NCBI RefSeq assembly: GCF_009650605.1 | Contig: NZ_WAJT01000004.1 | Coordinates: 433,986 to 497,985, forward strand | DNA: 64,000 bases | Direction of reading: 5' to 3' | Source of the DNA: Labrenzia sp. CE80 | Lineage (GTDB): Bacteria > Pseudomonadota > Alphaproteobacteria > Rhizobiales > Stappiaceae | Shown here: positions 1-8,554 of the stretch, in pieces | Numbering within the stretch: position 1 is the first letter of the stretch | Layout of the letters: every line of letters begins with the position of its first letter | Position numbers and translations under genes: made by a program | The notes under the pieces: generated by a model | What the model was told of the DNA's origin: nothing | Seen by the model: the letters and a program-made list of their open reading frames with translations, nothing else | The model's database searches: none

Positions 1-29
1 AGATTTGTTGAGCAATTGAGGAAATCGAG

Positions 30-521
30 ATGCATCTTCAAACAAGCTTGCCGCTTGCTTCTGCCGACGTGATTATTGATGAAGCGCTGCGGCTCGGTCG
101 CGTTGAGAAGCTCTTGCCACTCACTGTTGTGGTTCTTGACGCAGGAGCAAAACTGGTGGCTGCCAAGAGTGAGGATGGCTCTGGTGTGCTGCGGTATGAC
201 ATCGCTTTCGGCAAGGCTTGGGGCGCGCTGGGGATGGGGATTTCCAGTCGCCTTATCCGTGACCGACTGTCCGCGCGGCCGACGTTTCAAGCGGCACTCG
301 CGACAGCTTCGGACGGTCGTCTCATTCCGGTTCCAGGTGGTGTTCTAATTCGCGACGCCAACAAGGTGACAATTGGCGCGGTCGGGATCAGCGGGGATAC
401 CTCCGACAAAGATGAGTATTGCGCAATCGAAGCGATAAAGGTCGCAGAGTTGTTCTCAGAGCCGGCAGAACCAGCGGAGGACTGGAGATCGTCCTCGTTG
501 TCTGACCATTATCCAACCTGA
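30..521 (+). CDS. GlcG/HbpS family heme-binding-like protein
   Basis: A 163-residue protein of the GlcG/HbpS (DUF336) family. Visible family traits are the N-terminal helix after LPLASADVIIDEAL, the central strand VVVLDAGAKLVA and the conserved C-terminal segment IGAVGISGDTSDKDEYCA, which ends in the usual helix carrying an EAIKVAE-like stretch. Length is normal for the family. Start chosen at the ATG preceded by a GAGGAAA ribosome site. Members include a heme-degrading or heme-sensing protein in Streptomyces and an accessory gene in glycolate loci; the bacterial function is mostly unknown. It overlaps the convergent cupin gene by 13 bases. Its left neighbours are outside the window, so its pathway cannot be told. 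Confidence 0.8.
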   Translation: MHLQTSLPLASADVIIDEALRLGRVEKLLPLTVVVLDAGAKLVAAKSEDGSGVLRYDIAFGKAWGALGMGISSRLIRDRLSARPTFQAALATASDGRLIPVPGGVLIRDANKVTIGAVGISGDTSDKDEYCAIEAIKVAELFSEPAEPAEDWRSSSLSDHYPT

Positions 522-1147
522 AGCGTGATTATCTCATCGATGATGCGGTTTGTCGTCTGTAAACGTGGGCGAAGGCGATCCTCTGCATCAAGTATGTTGA
601 TCGTCGGACGTCCTTCGAATTCAGTCGGTAGGATCATCAACCGTACGAAAAGCGTTTCAGGGATTGCGGCGTCCGCCGTTGCTCTGACTGGCGATTGGGC
701 TGCTTCAAACCAACTGTCGCCAATTTCCATGAGCTGTTCATGGTCGTCTGACTGAAGCTTCAGACGACCTTTCGCGAGGTATCGGATTCCGGGCCCGGGA
801 TGGACGTGACGCCATGCGCAGGCCCCCATGGGAAAACTGACCGTGTCCAAGCGCAAAAGATGCGCGGTGCTCTCCAGCTCAACTACCTCGGACAGCAGTA
901 ACTCACCATCCAATCTGTCGCATGGCACTTCATCCGCCAGGCGAAAGCAAAGCCATTGCGCAGGGCTGTTGTCGGTTTTGATCTGCGCGGGATTTTGCAA
1001 GTGTAAGCCGTCACCTGTTTCTAGACTGGTGCCTGAAATGCCCAAGAGACCTTCCAACACATAGATCGCATGATGTCCATTCGGGGTTTGATGGACTTCT
1101 GCTTTGTCGGAAACGTGTCGAGTGAGCGACAAGCTGTAGCGTGGCAT
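509..1147 (-). CDS. Bicupin-like protein, possible regulator or sensor
   Basis: A 212-residue cupin protein if translation begins at the ATG giving MPRYSLSL; a TTG 31 codons upstream (1240) keeps the frame open but would place the start inside the divergent promoter region, so I prefer the shorter form. Two cupin folds are suggested: residues ~15-75 (HHAIYVLEGLLGISG) and ~105-180 with the metal-binding signature RHVHPGPGIRYLAKG. No DNA-binding domain is seen. It is divergent from the TAXI-TRAP solute-binding gene, so it may modify or sense the same ligand, but the substrate is unknown. Confidence 0.65.
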   Translation of the reverse strand: MPRYSLSLTRHVSDKAEVHQTPNGHHAIYVLEGLLGISGTSLETGDGLHLQNPAQIKTDNSPAQWLCFRLADEVPCDRLDGELLLSEVVELESTAHLLRLDTVSFPMGACAWRHVHPGPGIRYLAKGRLKLQSDDHEQLMEIGDSWFEAAQSPVRATADAAIPETLFVRLMILPTEFEGRPTINILDAEDRLRPRLQTTNRIIDEIITLQVG

Positions 1148-1224
1148 GTCTGATCCAGTTTGGTTTGCGTTTTCTGATGCGTAGTCGTTCGGGAAGCGGT
1201 TGAATTTCTTATATGTCGATTTAA

Positions 1225-1239
1225 TTCCCATTTGGGGCA
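1225..1239. promoter_or_regulatory. Partial match to the ATCCCC-N4-GGGGAT operator motif
   Basis: TTCCCATTTGGGGCA is the reverse complement of a near copy of the palindrome found three times in the H-NOX island (core CCCCAAATGGG, 11 identical bases). It lies about 80 bp before the TAXI-TRAP binding-protein start. The outer AT/AT positions of the arms are not conserved, so this may be coincidence or a weak site of the same regulator. Confidence 0.25.
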
Positions 1240-1310
1240 AAAATATCGATAAAAAATCTTGAAAGACAAGTGATCTCGATTATCCTTGTCGAAAATTTGG
1301 GAGGACTGAA

Positions 1311-2237
1311 ATGTTGAGATTAATGAAAAAAACCGCGTTTGCGGCGGGCTTGTTATTGGCAGCAACGGGCGCTGACGCGGAGGAGCTTCGCATCGGTACG
1401 GCGAGCCTTGGCGGTGCCTTCTATCCAATGGGCCAAAGCATCGCGAACCTGGTTAATAAATACGCCGGCGATGACATTTCGATGGTTCCTGTCGTGACGG
1501 GTGGGTCGGTTCAGAATCCGCGTCTTTTGGATGCCGGTGAAGTTGAGATTGCCATCACGAACAACAATCTGGCCGTCCTGGCGATCAATGGGAAGGGCCC
1601 CTACAAGTCCGGCGCTATCGATGTCGGGGCAGTCGCGGCCTTGCACCCAAGTGTGCTACATATGATTGTGCTTGAGGACTCTGACATCAAGACCATCGAG
1701 GATCTCAAGGGTAAACGTGTCGCCGTTGGACCAGCCGGGGGCGGCACGCTTGGTTTTCTCAACTTTCTTCTTCCGCTCCACGATATGGAGCTGGAGGACA
1801 TGACCCCTAGTTTTCTCTCATACTCCGATGGTTTCAGTCAGCTGAGCGACGGCAATGTTGATGCAGCCTTCGCGCTTTCTGGCTACCCGGCCGGGGCGGT
1901 TATGCAGGCATCTGCAGGCAACAAACTGCGCTTCATCTCCTTCTCAGAAGGTATGCTGGACAAAGCGCTTGCGAAAAACGGCGCCTACAAGAGCGTTGAG
2001 ATCCCAGCGGATGTTTACGGCACCGCGGAGCCGGGAACCGTTATCGGCGTCAATAACATGCTGATCGCACCGAACTCTTTGAGTGCCGATGTCGTCGAAA
2101 AGATCGTTGCATCTGTGTTCGACCATCTCGACGAGTTCCAGGCTGAAAACGCCAATGCCAAGCAAATCGATCCGGCGGCATCTCTCAGCCTTGCCATTCC
2201 CTTGCATGAAGGTGCAGCGCGATACTTCGAAAAATAA
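1311..2237 (+). CDS. TRAP transporter solute-binding protein, TAXI family
   Basis: A 308-residue periplasmic binding protein of the TAXI family. It begins with a Sec signal peptide (MLRLMKKTAFAAGLLLA, cleavage near ADAEE), followed by the family-typical RIGTASLGGAFYPMG segment, ITNNNLAVLA and the GPAGGGTLGFL loop. The start has a strong GGGAGG site eight bases upstream. It is followed by a fused TRAP permease and a cupin gene in the same direction, forming a tripartite importer driven by an ion gradient. TAXI proteins bind compounds such as glutamate or dicarboxylates, but the ligand here cannot be read from sequence. Confidence 0.9.
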   Translation: MLRLMKKTAFAAGLLLAATGADAEELRIGTASLGGAFYPMGQSIANLVNKYAGDDISMVPVVTGGSVQNPRLLDAGEVEIAITNNNLAVLAINGKGPYKSGAIDVGAVAALHPSVLHMIVLEDSDIKTIEDLKGKRVAVGPAGGGTLGFLNFLLPLHDMELEDMTPSFLSYSDGFSQLSDGNVDAAFALSGYPAGAVMQASAGNKLRFISFSEGMLDKALAKNGAYKSVEIPADVYGTAEPGTVIGVNNMLIAPNSLSADVVEKIVASVFDHLDEFQAENANAKQIDPAASLSLAIPLHEGAARYFEK

Positions 2238-2312
2238 CCTTTCTGGCTATCGCGAGTACGGCGCGCCGCAAATGGCGGCGCGCTCATTTGGAAGGTCGGA
2301 AGGCTAGAGAAA

Positions 2313-4199
2313 TTGAATATCAGAAGTATTGTCGCCGGGGCATTCAGCAAGCCCCGTCTTATTTCATTTGCCGCGTTTGGACTCGGGGCCTTTCACCTTG
2401 CCGTGGTTTCAGGGATGTTCTCCCTGTCGACGATGCCGATGCGCCTAATTCATGTCGCCTTGGCTTTTTCTCTCCTCTTCGTCCTGAAACCTGCGTCTGG
2501 GCGTCTCGCCGGCAGCCGGTTGAACGGGCTGTTGACGTGGGGCTTGGTGCTTGCCGCCGTGGGTGCGAGCCTTTGGTTGATTACCCGTTGGAAGGCTATC
2601 GCTTTCAGCGGGGGTCTCACGGAGCCGGCGGACTTTTACGCCGGAGCAGTTATCCTGGTTCTGGTGTTTGAGGCAGCGCGTCGTGGCGTCGGGCTGGTTC
2701 TTGCTCTCATCACACTTACCTTCTTCTGCTATCCCTTCATCAGTCCTTTCCTGCCCGGCATCCTGAACGGAAGAGGATATGGCCTCGAGCGCATGGTCAT
2801 CTTCCTCACGACGGATACGCAGGGCGTCTACGGCATTCCGGTCGGAGTGGCTGCGACCTACATTATTGTCTTCACGATTTTTGGCGCGATGCTGTCACGC
2901 TTCGGTGCTGGTGACTTCTTCTTCGAGGTCTCGATCAGATTGACCCGCGGGATGCGTGCGGCAAGCGCCAAGTCTGCAGTGCTGTTTTCGACGCTCATCG
3001 GGATGGTCTCGGGCTCGGCTGCGGGCAACGTTGCGGTGACGGGGACAGTTACGATTCCAATCATGAAGCGTGAAGGCTACGCGCCTCATCAAGCCGCGGC
3101 CATCGAAGCTGTCGCCTCTACAGGAGGGCAGTTGATGCCGCCGGTTATGGGGGCTGCGGCCTTCATCATGGCCGAGATCGTTGGTGTTCCTTACACATCT
3201 GTCATGCTGATTGCGCTGTTGCCAGCGTTGCTGTTCTTTGGGTCGGCGTTCTTCGTCGTGCATCTGCAGGCGGTGAAATCAGACATCAAGCCGGTCGAGC
3301 ATGATCAGACCGATGGCCGTCCTCTTTGGAAGGTTCTCGTCGATGGCGCGCCTTTTATCGGGGCTTTCGGCGTCCTTCTGGGGCTGATGCTTGTTGGTTT
3401 TTCGCCGTTTAAGGCTTCGCTCTGGGCAATGGCTATTCTGATTTTGCTTGATGTCGTGAGACATCGCCGGCTGGATGGTGAATTCTTCAAGAAGATTGCT
3501 GGCAGCATATCCGACGGCGCGCTCAACGTTGTCACTATCTCTGCAGCTTGCGCGGCGGCAGGAGTTATCTCGGGCACACTTGGTATCACCGGATTGGGTT
3601 CGAAGATTGCCCTGCTGATTGATGTCGCTTCCAATGGTCAGCTTATTCTCGCGTTGTTCTTCACCATGGTCACCTCCATCGTTCTTGGAATGGGGCTCCC
3701 AACCACAGCGGCCTATCTGATCCTTGCGACAGTCGTTGCTCCGGCCTTGGTCAAGTTCGGTGTGCCGGTGCTGACCGCACATTTCTTTGTCTTTTACTAT
3801 GGCTGTATCTCGACGATCACGCCGCCAGTCGCGCTGGCGTCATATGTCGCAGGTGGCATTGCGGGCGCTGACATTAATAGAGTGGGGTGGACCGCGGCGG
3901 CTTATGCGGCGACCAGCTTTATCTTGCCCTTTGCGTTTGTGTTTGGCCCCAGCCTGCTCATGCAAGGCGACATCGTGGCGAACATCGTCGCGGTTGTGAC
4001 TGGCTTTGCCGGAATAGCCTCCATTGCTGTCGGGGTCGTCGGCTGCCTCCATCGGCCGCTGCATTGGTTCAGCCGGGTCGTTGCCCTGGTTGCGGGCCTC
4101 TGCTTGCTGCTTCAATTCTGGCCGACTGCTGTTGTTGGCGCTGTACTGCTGGCGGGGCTGTTTTTCTCACAGCAGGCCGGCCGAAAGATCCCTGCTTAA
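2313..4199 (+). CDS. TRAP transporter fused permease (DctQ-DctM type)
   Basis: A 628-residue polytopic membrane protein in which the small four-helix TRAP subunit (residues ~1-130) and the large twelve-helix DctM subunit (from ~135 onward) are fused, as is usual for TAXI-type systems. Conserved DctM features include the GSAAGNVAVTGTVTIP segment, GGQLMPPVMGAAAFIMAE, GMGLPTTAAYLILAT and ITPPVALASYVAGGIA. The start is a TTG after a GGAAGG site; no better ATG exists before the first membrane helix. It lies 75 bases after the binding-protein gene and 22 before the cupin gene, so the three are probably one operon. Confidence 0.9.
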   Translation: MNIRSIVAGAFSKPRLISFAAFGLGAFHLAVVSGMFSLSTMPMRLIHVALAFSLLFVLKPASGRLAGSRLNGLLTWGLVLAAVGASLWLITRWKAIAFSGGLTEPADFYAGAVILVLVFEAARRGVGLVLALITLTFFCYPFISPFLPGILNGRGYGLERMVIFLTTDTQGVYGIPVGVAATYIIVFTIFGAMLSRFGAGDFFFEVSIRLTRGMRAASAKSAVLFSTLIGMVSGSAAGNVAVTGTVTIPIMKREGYAPHQAAAIEAVASTGGQLMPPVMGAAAFIMAEIVGVPYTSVMLIALLPALLFFGSAFFVVHLQAVKSDIKPVEHDQTDGRPLWKVLVDGAPFIGAFGVLLGLMLVGFSPFKASLWAMAILILLDVVRHRRLDGEFFKKIAGSISDGALNVVTISAACAAAGVISGTLGITGLGSKIALLIDVASNGQLILALFFTMVTSIVLGMGLPTTAAYLILATVVAPALVKFGVPVLTAHFFVFYYGCISTITPPVALASYVAGGIAGADINRVGWTAAAYAATSFILPFAFVFGPSLLMQGDIVANIVAVVTGFAGIASIAVGVVGCLHRPLHWFSRVVALVAGLCLLLQFWPTAVVGAVLLAGLFFSQQAGRKIPA

Positions 4200-4221
4200 A
4201 TTGATGACTAGAAGGACAGAT

Positions 4222-4797
4222 ATGGCTCGTAAATTCAGACGCGTCGTGACGGGTCACGATGACAATGGCGTCGCAATTGTAGAGAGTGACCAGATTGCGA
4301 CGCATCTTCTTCAGAGGCCAAGCCGGCCGGGTGTGACACTGACCAATTTCTGGCTGACGCATGGAACGCCGGCGGAATACGACGGCGCAGTGGAAACCTG
4401 CGAGGGGGACTTCATTCTACACCCGCCGACGAATGGAAGTGTTTTTCGCGTTGTCGAATTCATGCCTGAAGATCCGGAGGTCATGGCAACTCTGGACGGC
4501 AAGGCAGCGTTCGCCGAAATGGGTGCAGGCGCCAACATCGTTGAGGGCGCCCGCCATCCCTTCATGCATCGTACGGACAGCGTTGACTATGCGGTGATCA
4601 TGAGCGGAGAAATCTACATGCTCATGGATGAAGATGAAGTGCTTTTGAAAGCTGGCGACGTGGTGGTCCAGCGCGGTACGAACCACGCGTGGTCCAATCG
4701 TGGCACCGAACCCTGCTCAATTGCCTTTGTGCTTATTGACGGAGTTACCAAGGCTGACGCCGCGCCAGAGCACCAAAAGGGCATTCCGCCGCGATAA
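4222..4797 (+). CDS. Cupin-domain protein linked to TAXI-TRAP importer
   Basis: A 191-residue single-cupin protein. The C-terminal cupin core has the metal-ligand pattern HRTDSVDYAVIMSGEIYML followed by GDVVVQRGTNHAWSN. The N-terminal part (RRVVTGHDDNGVAIVESD) resembles cupins annotated as near gentisate- or salicylate-type aromatic pathways, but no dioxygenase specificity can be asserted. Start chosen at the ATG with the AGAAGGAC site rather than an ATG six codons upstream. It follows the TRAP permease in the same direction, so it probably acts on or responds to the imported compound. Confidence 0.75.
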   Translation: MARKFRRVVTGHDDNGVAIVESDQIATHLLQRPSRPGVTLTNFWLTHGTPAEYDGAVETCEGDFILHPPTNGSVFRVVEFMPEDPEVMATLDGKAAFAEMGAGANIVEGARHPFMHRTDSVDYAVIMSGEIYMLMDEDEVLLKAGDVVVQRGTNHAWSNRGTEPCSIAFVLIDGVTKADAAPEHQKGIPPR

Positions 4798-4829
4798 AGC
4801 TTCCAGCCGCCGAAGAGCATTTCTCAGGA

Positions 4830-4876
4830 ACGCCAAAAGGCCACATCATATGTATTATGGCGTGGCCTTTTGGCGT
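4830..4876. terminator. Perfect 15-bp stem-loop between convergent genes
   Basis: ACGCCAAAAGGCCAC (4830-4844) pairs perfectly with GTGGCCTTTTGGCGT (4862-4876) across a 17-base loop. It sits between the cupin gene (plus) and the broken FAH hydrolase gene (minus) and could act as a two-way transcription stop. It lacks a downstream run of T, so Rho-independent termination would be weak. Confidence 0.55.
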
Positions 4877-4932
4877 CATGCTTAGAAAGGGTGCTGCCAT
4901 GCGAAGTGGCCGCGCCAAGTTTGCCGCATCGG

Positions 4933-5616
4933 TTAGACAACGACAACCTCAATTTCACCAACACCTTCTACCTTGCCGATCATTACATCACCCTTCTGGA
5001 TGGCGCCGACACCGGCAGGGGTCCCGGACATGATGAGATCGCCACCGGCAATTTCATAGTATTCAGACAGGTAGTTGATCATTTCAGGCACCTTCCAGAT
5101 CATCTGGTTGAGGTCGCCCTTCTGCCGTTCAACACCATTGACCAGCAAAGACACGGCGCCCTGATCAAGATAACCGGTCTTTGACACGGGAACGATCGAC
5201 CCCATTGGCGCAGAGTGCTCAAATGCCTTGCCGATTTCCCAAGGACGACCCATTTTCTTCATCTGGCCTTGTAGGTCACGTAGGGTCTTGTCGAGCCCGA
5301 CGGCATATCCGAAGACATGATCCTGGGCGCTTTCAAGCGGGATGTTACGTCCGCCGCTTTTCAGCGCGACAACCATCTCCAGTTCGTAGTGAACGTCGCT
5401 TGTGTGCGGCGGATAAGGAAACTTGCCGTCCTGCACGATGTTGTTCGGGTTCTTCTGGAAGAAGAAGGGCGGTTCCCGATCCGGATCGTGCCCCATCTCG
5501 ATTGCGTGATCCGCATAATTGCGGCCGATGCAGTAGATGCGGCGAACCGGAAACGTGTCGTCCGTTCCTTCGATTGCGGCTGCTGCTTATTGTGGGAGGT
5601 CAATCACATAACCCAT
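4933..5616 (-). pseudogene. FAH-family hydrolase broken by an in-frame stop
   Basis: The frame from an ATG at 5616 reads MGYVIDLPQ, then TAA (5589-5587), then continues without further stops as AAAAIEGTDDTFPVRR, IYCIGRNYADHA and the rest of a fumarylacetoacetate-hydrolase domain (FFQKNPNNIV, HYELEMVVALKSGG, GYAVGLDKTLRDLQ, IMSGTPAGVGAI). Without the stop it would be about 227 residues, the usual length for fumarylpyruvate hydrolase or FAHD1-like enzymes. The longest intact frame starts at ATG 5496 and lacks the conserved N-terminal GRNYADHA motif, so it is probably inactive. A CAA or CAG to TAA change would explain it, and a sequencing error cannot be excluded. An IS remnant lies just upstream. 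Confidence 0.75.
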
Positions 5617-5779
5617 TTGTATTTTCTTTTGTCTGTCGGTGGTATGTTAGATCAGGAAACTCGGCTGGCGGCTTAGTAGTCGACCTTGCGCTCGAGGTAA
5701 TCCAGGCTGTTCTCCTTAAACGCGTATGGAACAACATCTGCTGATTGCATAAGAGATATACTTGAGCTCATCATCGCCG

Positions 5780-6056
5780 ATCAGGCGTGAAGTATGAGAT
5801 AGAGGAGCGGGCGTTGCCGGGATGCAGCCGAGCGGACGGTGACGGACATTCGCCGCAAGACGCGAAAGCGGTATTCCTCAGAAGACAAGATCCGGATCGC
5901 CCTGGCTGGATTGCGTGGTGAAGACAGCATAGCTGGAAGCCCGGGCAATCAGTTCAGCAACAGTTGCGGAATCGAGTTGAGTTCGCTGGCCAGCGCCTCA
6001 GTCTCCCTTCCTAGAGTTTTCTCCCAAATAGGTTATTTTATCGATTGTAGAACTGG
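5780..6056 (+). mobile_element. IS3-type transposase OrfA remnant
   Basis: From a GTG at 5839 the frame reads TDIRRKTRKRYSSEDKIRI followed by ALAGLRGEDSIA, which is the start of an IS3-family OrfA (helix-turn-helix protein, normally about 90-100 residues continuing with an AELCRREGI-like segment). After roughly 33 codons the homology stops and the rest (SGSPGNQFSN-like, ending at 6060) is unrelated. No OrfB or integrase core is present. It is a 5-prime fragment left between the broken FAH gene and the 3-prime end of rfbD, marking a past insertion and deletion. Outer limits are approximate. Confidence 0.6.
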
Positions 6057-6911
6057 CTAAATAGATCGGGAAGAGTTTGGTGCGGCCGGGAACCCTGAAG
6101 GCTGCGAAAGGCGGGAGTTTTTTGGCCGAACTGCCTTTGTGGGATAGTCGGAGGTCGTTATCGCGTTAACACGGCAAGAAGCGCCTCCCTTACGTTCACT
6201 TTCAGCCAATATCTTGACGGCAAAAGCGTACCAAGTCATCTCTTCAGGTCCGGTCAAATGGACTGTTTGCCCCAGCTGTGCACGCCCTCCTTGCGCCCAG
6301 TCTTCGCAAATTGCCAGCAGCCCTTCCGCGATTTCATTAGCGGACGTCGGATTGCCAATCTGGTCGTTAACCACGGAAATCTCATCCCTCGTTTCCGCAA
6401 GTCGAAGCATTGTTTTATAAAAATTTTGCCCATATGGGCTGTAGACCCACGCTGTCCTTACGATCACATGATCCGGCGTTGCAGCTCGTACAGCATTTTC
6501 GCCTGCCAGTTTAGTCTTGCCGTAGACGCCAATCGGGTTGACGGGATCCGTAGGCAGATATGGACGATCCAACTCGCCATCGAAGACATAGTCCGTCGAA
6601 ATTTGAATCAATCGCGCGCCAATGTTGCAAGCCTCTTCCGCCAATATGCCTGGAGCGATCCCGTTGATCTGCATGGCAAGATCAGGCTCATCTTCCGCCT
6701 GATCGACTGCCGTGTAAGCGGCAGCGTTGATAATCACATCTGGCTCAGTCGCTCGCACAGCAGTGCGAATTGATGCTTCACTGTTGAGATCGAGAAGAAC
6801 CTCCGTGCAGGTACGTGCCGCAAAGACTAGCTTTAGCCCAGGATGCTTCTGCGCATGATCAGCCAAGCATCTTGCCACCTGACCTTCCTTGCCAGTGACG
6901 AGAATCTTCAT
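6057..6911 (-). CDS. rfbD: dTDP-4-dehydrorhamnose reductase, atypical C-terminus
   Basis: A 284-residue short-chain dehydrogenase-like enzyme that reduces dTDP-4-dehydro-L-rhamnose to dTDP-L-rhamnose. It shows the N-terminal nucleotide-binding loop VTGKEGQVA, INAAAYTAVDQAE, STDYVFDG and the catalytic YGKTKLAGE (YxxxK). The end, after RPKNSRLS, departs from the usual family tail and stops about 10-15 residues early, next to an IS remnant, so the 3-prime end may have been rebuilt by an insertion or deletion. The start ATG overlaps the stop of rfbB in an ATGA arrangement, placing it last in rfbACBD. Confidence 0.88.
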   Translation of the reverse strand: MKILVTGKEGQVARCLADHAQKHPGLKLVFAARTCTEVLLDLNSEASIRTAVRATEPDVIINAAAYTAVDQAEDEPDLAMQINGIAPGILAEEACNIGARLIQISTDYVFDGELDRPYLPTDPVNPIGVYGKTKLAGENAVRAATPDHVIVRTAWVYSPYGQNFYKTMLRLAETRDEISVVNDQIGNPTSANEIAEGLLAICEDWAQGGRAQLGQTVHLTGPEEMTWYAFAVKILAESERKGGASCRVNAITTSDYPTKAVRPKNSRLSQPSGFPAAPNSSRSI

Positions 6912-7984
6912 TCTCGAGGCCCCGCAGGTGTTTGAAGCGCACCCAAACGCTTATAGCCCTGTTGTTCACGGATCGGTTGCCACCACCACGCATTTTCCAG
7001 ATACCAGTCGACCGTTGCCTCGAGGCCTGTCTCGAAAGTTTGAGTTGGTTCCCAATTTAACTCGCGTTTGATTTTCGAAGCATCGATGGCATAGCGGCGG
7101 TCATGTCCTGGACGGTCTGTGACCATCTTGATCAAGTCGGTATAGGAGGTTCCGTTCGCCCGAGGTCGCTTCTCGTCCAAAATCGCACATATGGACATGA
7201 CTACGTCGATGTTTCGTCGTTCAGCGTTGCCCCCGACATTGTAGCTTTCACCCGGGACTCCCTGGGTCGCGACCTTCTGGAGTGCAGCCGCGTGATCGTC
7301 AACAAATAGCCAATCACGTACATTTTCGCCTTTGCCATAGATAGGCAATTCAGCCTCATCCAGAGCATTCAATATGACGAGTGGGATCAATTTTTCCGGC
7401 AGGTGGAAGGGACCGTAGTTGTTCGAACAATTCGATATCACTGTTGGCAGTCCGTAAGTCTCGAACCATGCGCGGACCAGATGATCTGAAGAGGCTTTGG
7501 AGGCAGAATAGGGTGATGAAGGTGCATAGGGCGTATCTTCGGTGAAGATACCGCTGTCAAAAGGTAAGTCTCCAAATACCTCATCAGTCGAGATATGATG
7601 AAACCGGAAACGATTTCGCTTGTCGCCGCTCAAGCTTTCAAAATAGCGCCGGGCAGCATTTAACATCTGAAATGTGCCGATGACATTGCTCTCAATAAAG
7701 GTGCCTGGGCCATCGATAGAGCGGTCAACATGACTTTCTGCAGCTAGGTGCATCACAGCATCGATGTCATACTTGCGCAGCAACTCCAGTACCATTTCAC
7801 CGTCACAAATGTCCCCCTGGTGGAAGGCATAGTTCGGATGATTGTTTATGGACTTTAGAGAAGCAAGATTGCCTGCGTAGGTCAGCTTATCCAGATTCAG
7901 GACAAAATTGTCGCGATCACTTGCCAACCGACGGCAAACTGCTGATCCGATAAAACCGGCGCCACCGGTTATCAAAAAACGCAT
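6908..7984 (-). CDS. rfbB: dTDP-glucose 4,6-dehydratase
   Basis: A 358-residue extended short-chain dehydrogenase with a Rossmann loop TGGAGFIGS at residues 7-15, HLAAESHVDRS, the STDEVFGDL segment that carries the catalytic Asp-Glu pair, and YSASKASSDHLV with the catalytic Tyr and Lys. It converts dTDP-glucose to dTDP-4-dehydro-6-deoxyglucose using bound NAD. Length is normal. It starts three bases after the end of rfbC and overlaps rfbD, so it is translationally tied to the operon. Confidence 0.95.
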   Translation of the reverse strand: MRFLITGGAGFIGSAVCRRLASDRDNFVLNLDKLTYAGNLASLKSINNHPNYAFHQGDICDGEMVLELLRKYDIDAVMHLAAESHVDRSIDGPGTFIESNVIGTFQMLNAARRYFESLSGDKRNRFRFHHISTDEVFGDLPFDSGIFTEDTPYAPSSPYSASKASSDHLVRAWFETYGLPTVISNCSNNYGPFHLPEKLIPLVILNALDEAELPIYGKGENVRDWLFVDDHAAALQKVATQGVPGESYNVGGNAERRNIDVVMSICAILDEKRPRANGTSYTDLIKMVTDRPGHDRRYAIDASKIKRELNWEPTQTFETGLEATVDWYLENAWWWQPIREQQGYKRLGALQTPAGPRE

Positions 7985-7987
7985 ATC

Positions 7988-8554
7988 TTAGCCTTTGTAT
8001 GTGAAGCCGGTATCGATGTCGGCCAACAAGGGGGCCAAACGGTCCTTATCTGAAAGGATAACGCTCTGAGGATCGACACCCCATTCAACACCGATTTCGG
8101 GATCATCAAAGCGAATTGAGCGATCACACTCTTTAGAATAATAGTTCGTGACCTTGTATAGGAACTCGGTCTGGGGTTCCAATGTTACGAAACCGTGGGC
8201 AAAACCCTTCGGAACAAGTACCTGATTCCACTTATCGGCGGAAATCTCAACGCCTACCCATTTGGCGAACGTCGGAGAGCCCTGGCGGATATCGACGATT
8301 ACATCAAACACTGAGCCACGTGTTACCCGAACCAATTTGTCCTGGGCAAAAGGTGGCTTTTGGAAATGCAAGCCGCGCAGTACGCCTTTCTCGGCGGACC
8401 AGGAGTGGTTATCCTGAAGAAAGTCTAGCGCTATTCCTGCTTCAGCATAGGTTTGCGCATTATAGGTTTCAGAGAAAAAACCACGTTGGTCGCCGAACTT
8501 GTCCGGCACGATCTCGATAACACCGTCTAGACCAAGGTTCTTGAATTGCGGCAC
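7988..8554 (-). CDS. rfbC: dTDP-4-dehydrorhamnose 3,5-epimerase
   Basis: A 188-residue cupin-fold epimerase. Typical segments are VIEIVPDKFGDQRGFFSET, DNHSWSAEKGVLRGLHFQ (with the catalytic His), VFDVIVDIRQGSPTF and VPKGFAHGFVTLEP. The start is a GTG whose first base is shared with the TAG stop of rfbA and which has an AGGAGAAGG site; the longer open frame upstream runs inside rfbA and is not used. It isomerises the keto sugar produced by RfbB before reduction by RfbD. Confidence 0.95.
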   Translation of the reverse strand: MPQFKNLGLDGVIEIVPDKFGDQRGFFSETYNAQTYAEAGIALDFLQDNHSWSAEKGVLRGLHFQKPPFAQDKLVRVTRGSVFDVIVDIRQGSPTFAKWVGVEISADKWNQVLVPKGFAHGFVTLEPQTEFLYKVTNYYSKECDRSIRFDDPEIGVEWGVDPQSVILSDKDRLAPLLADIDTGFTYKG

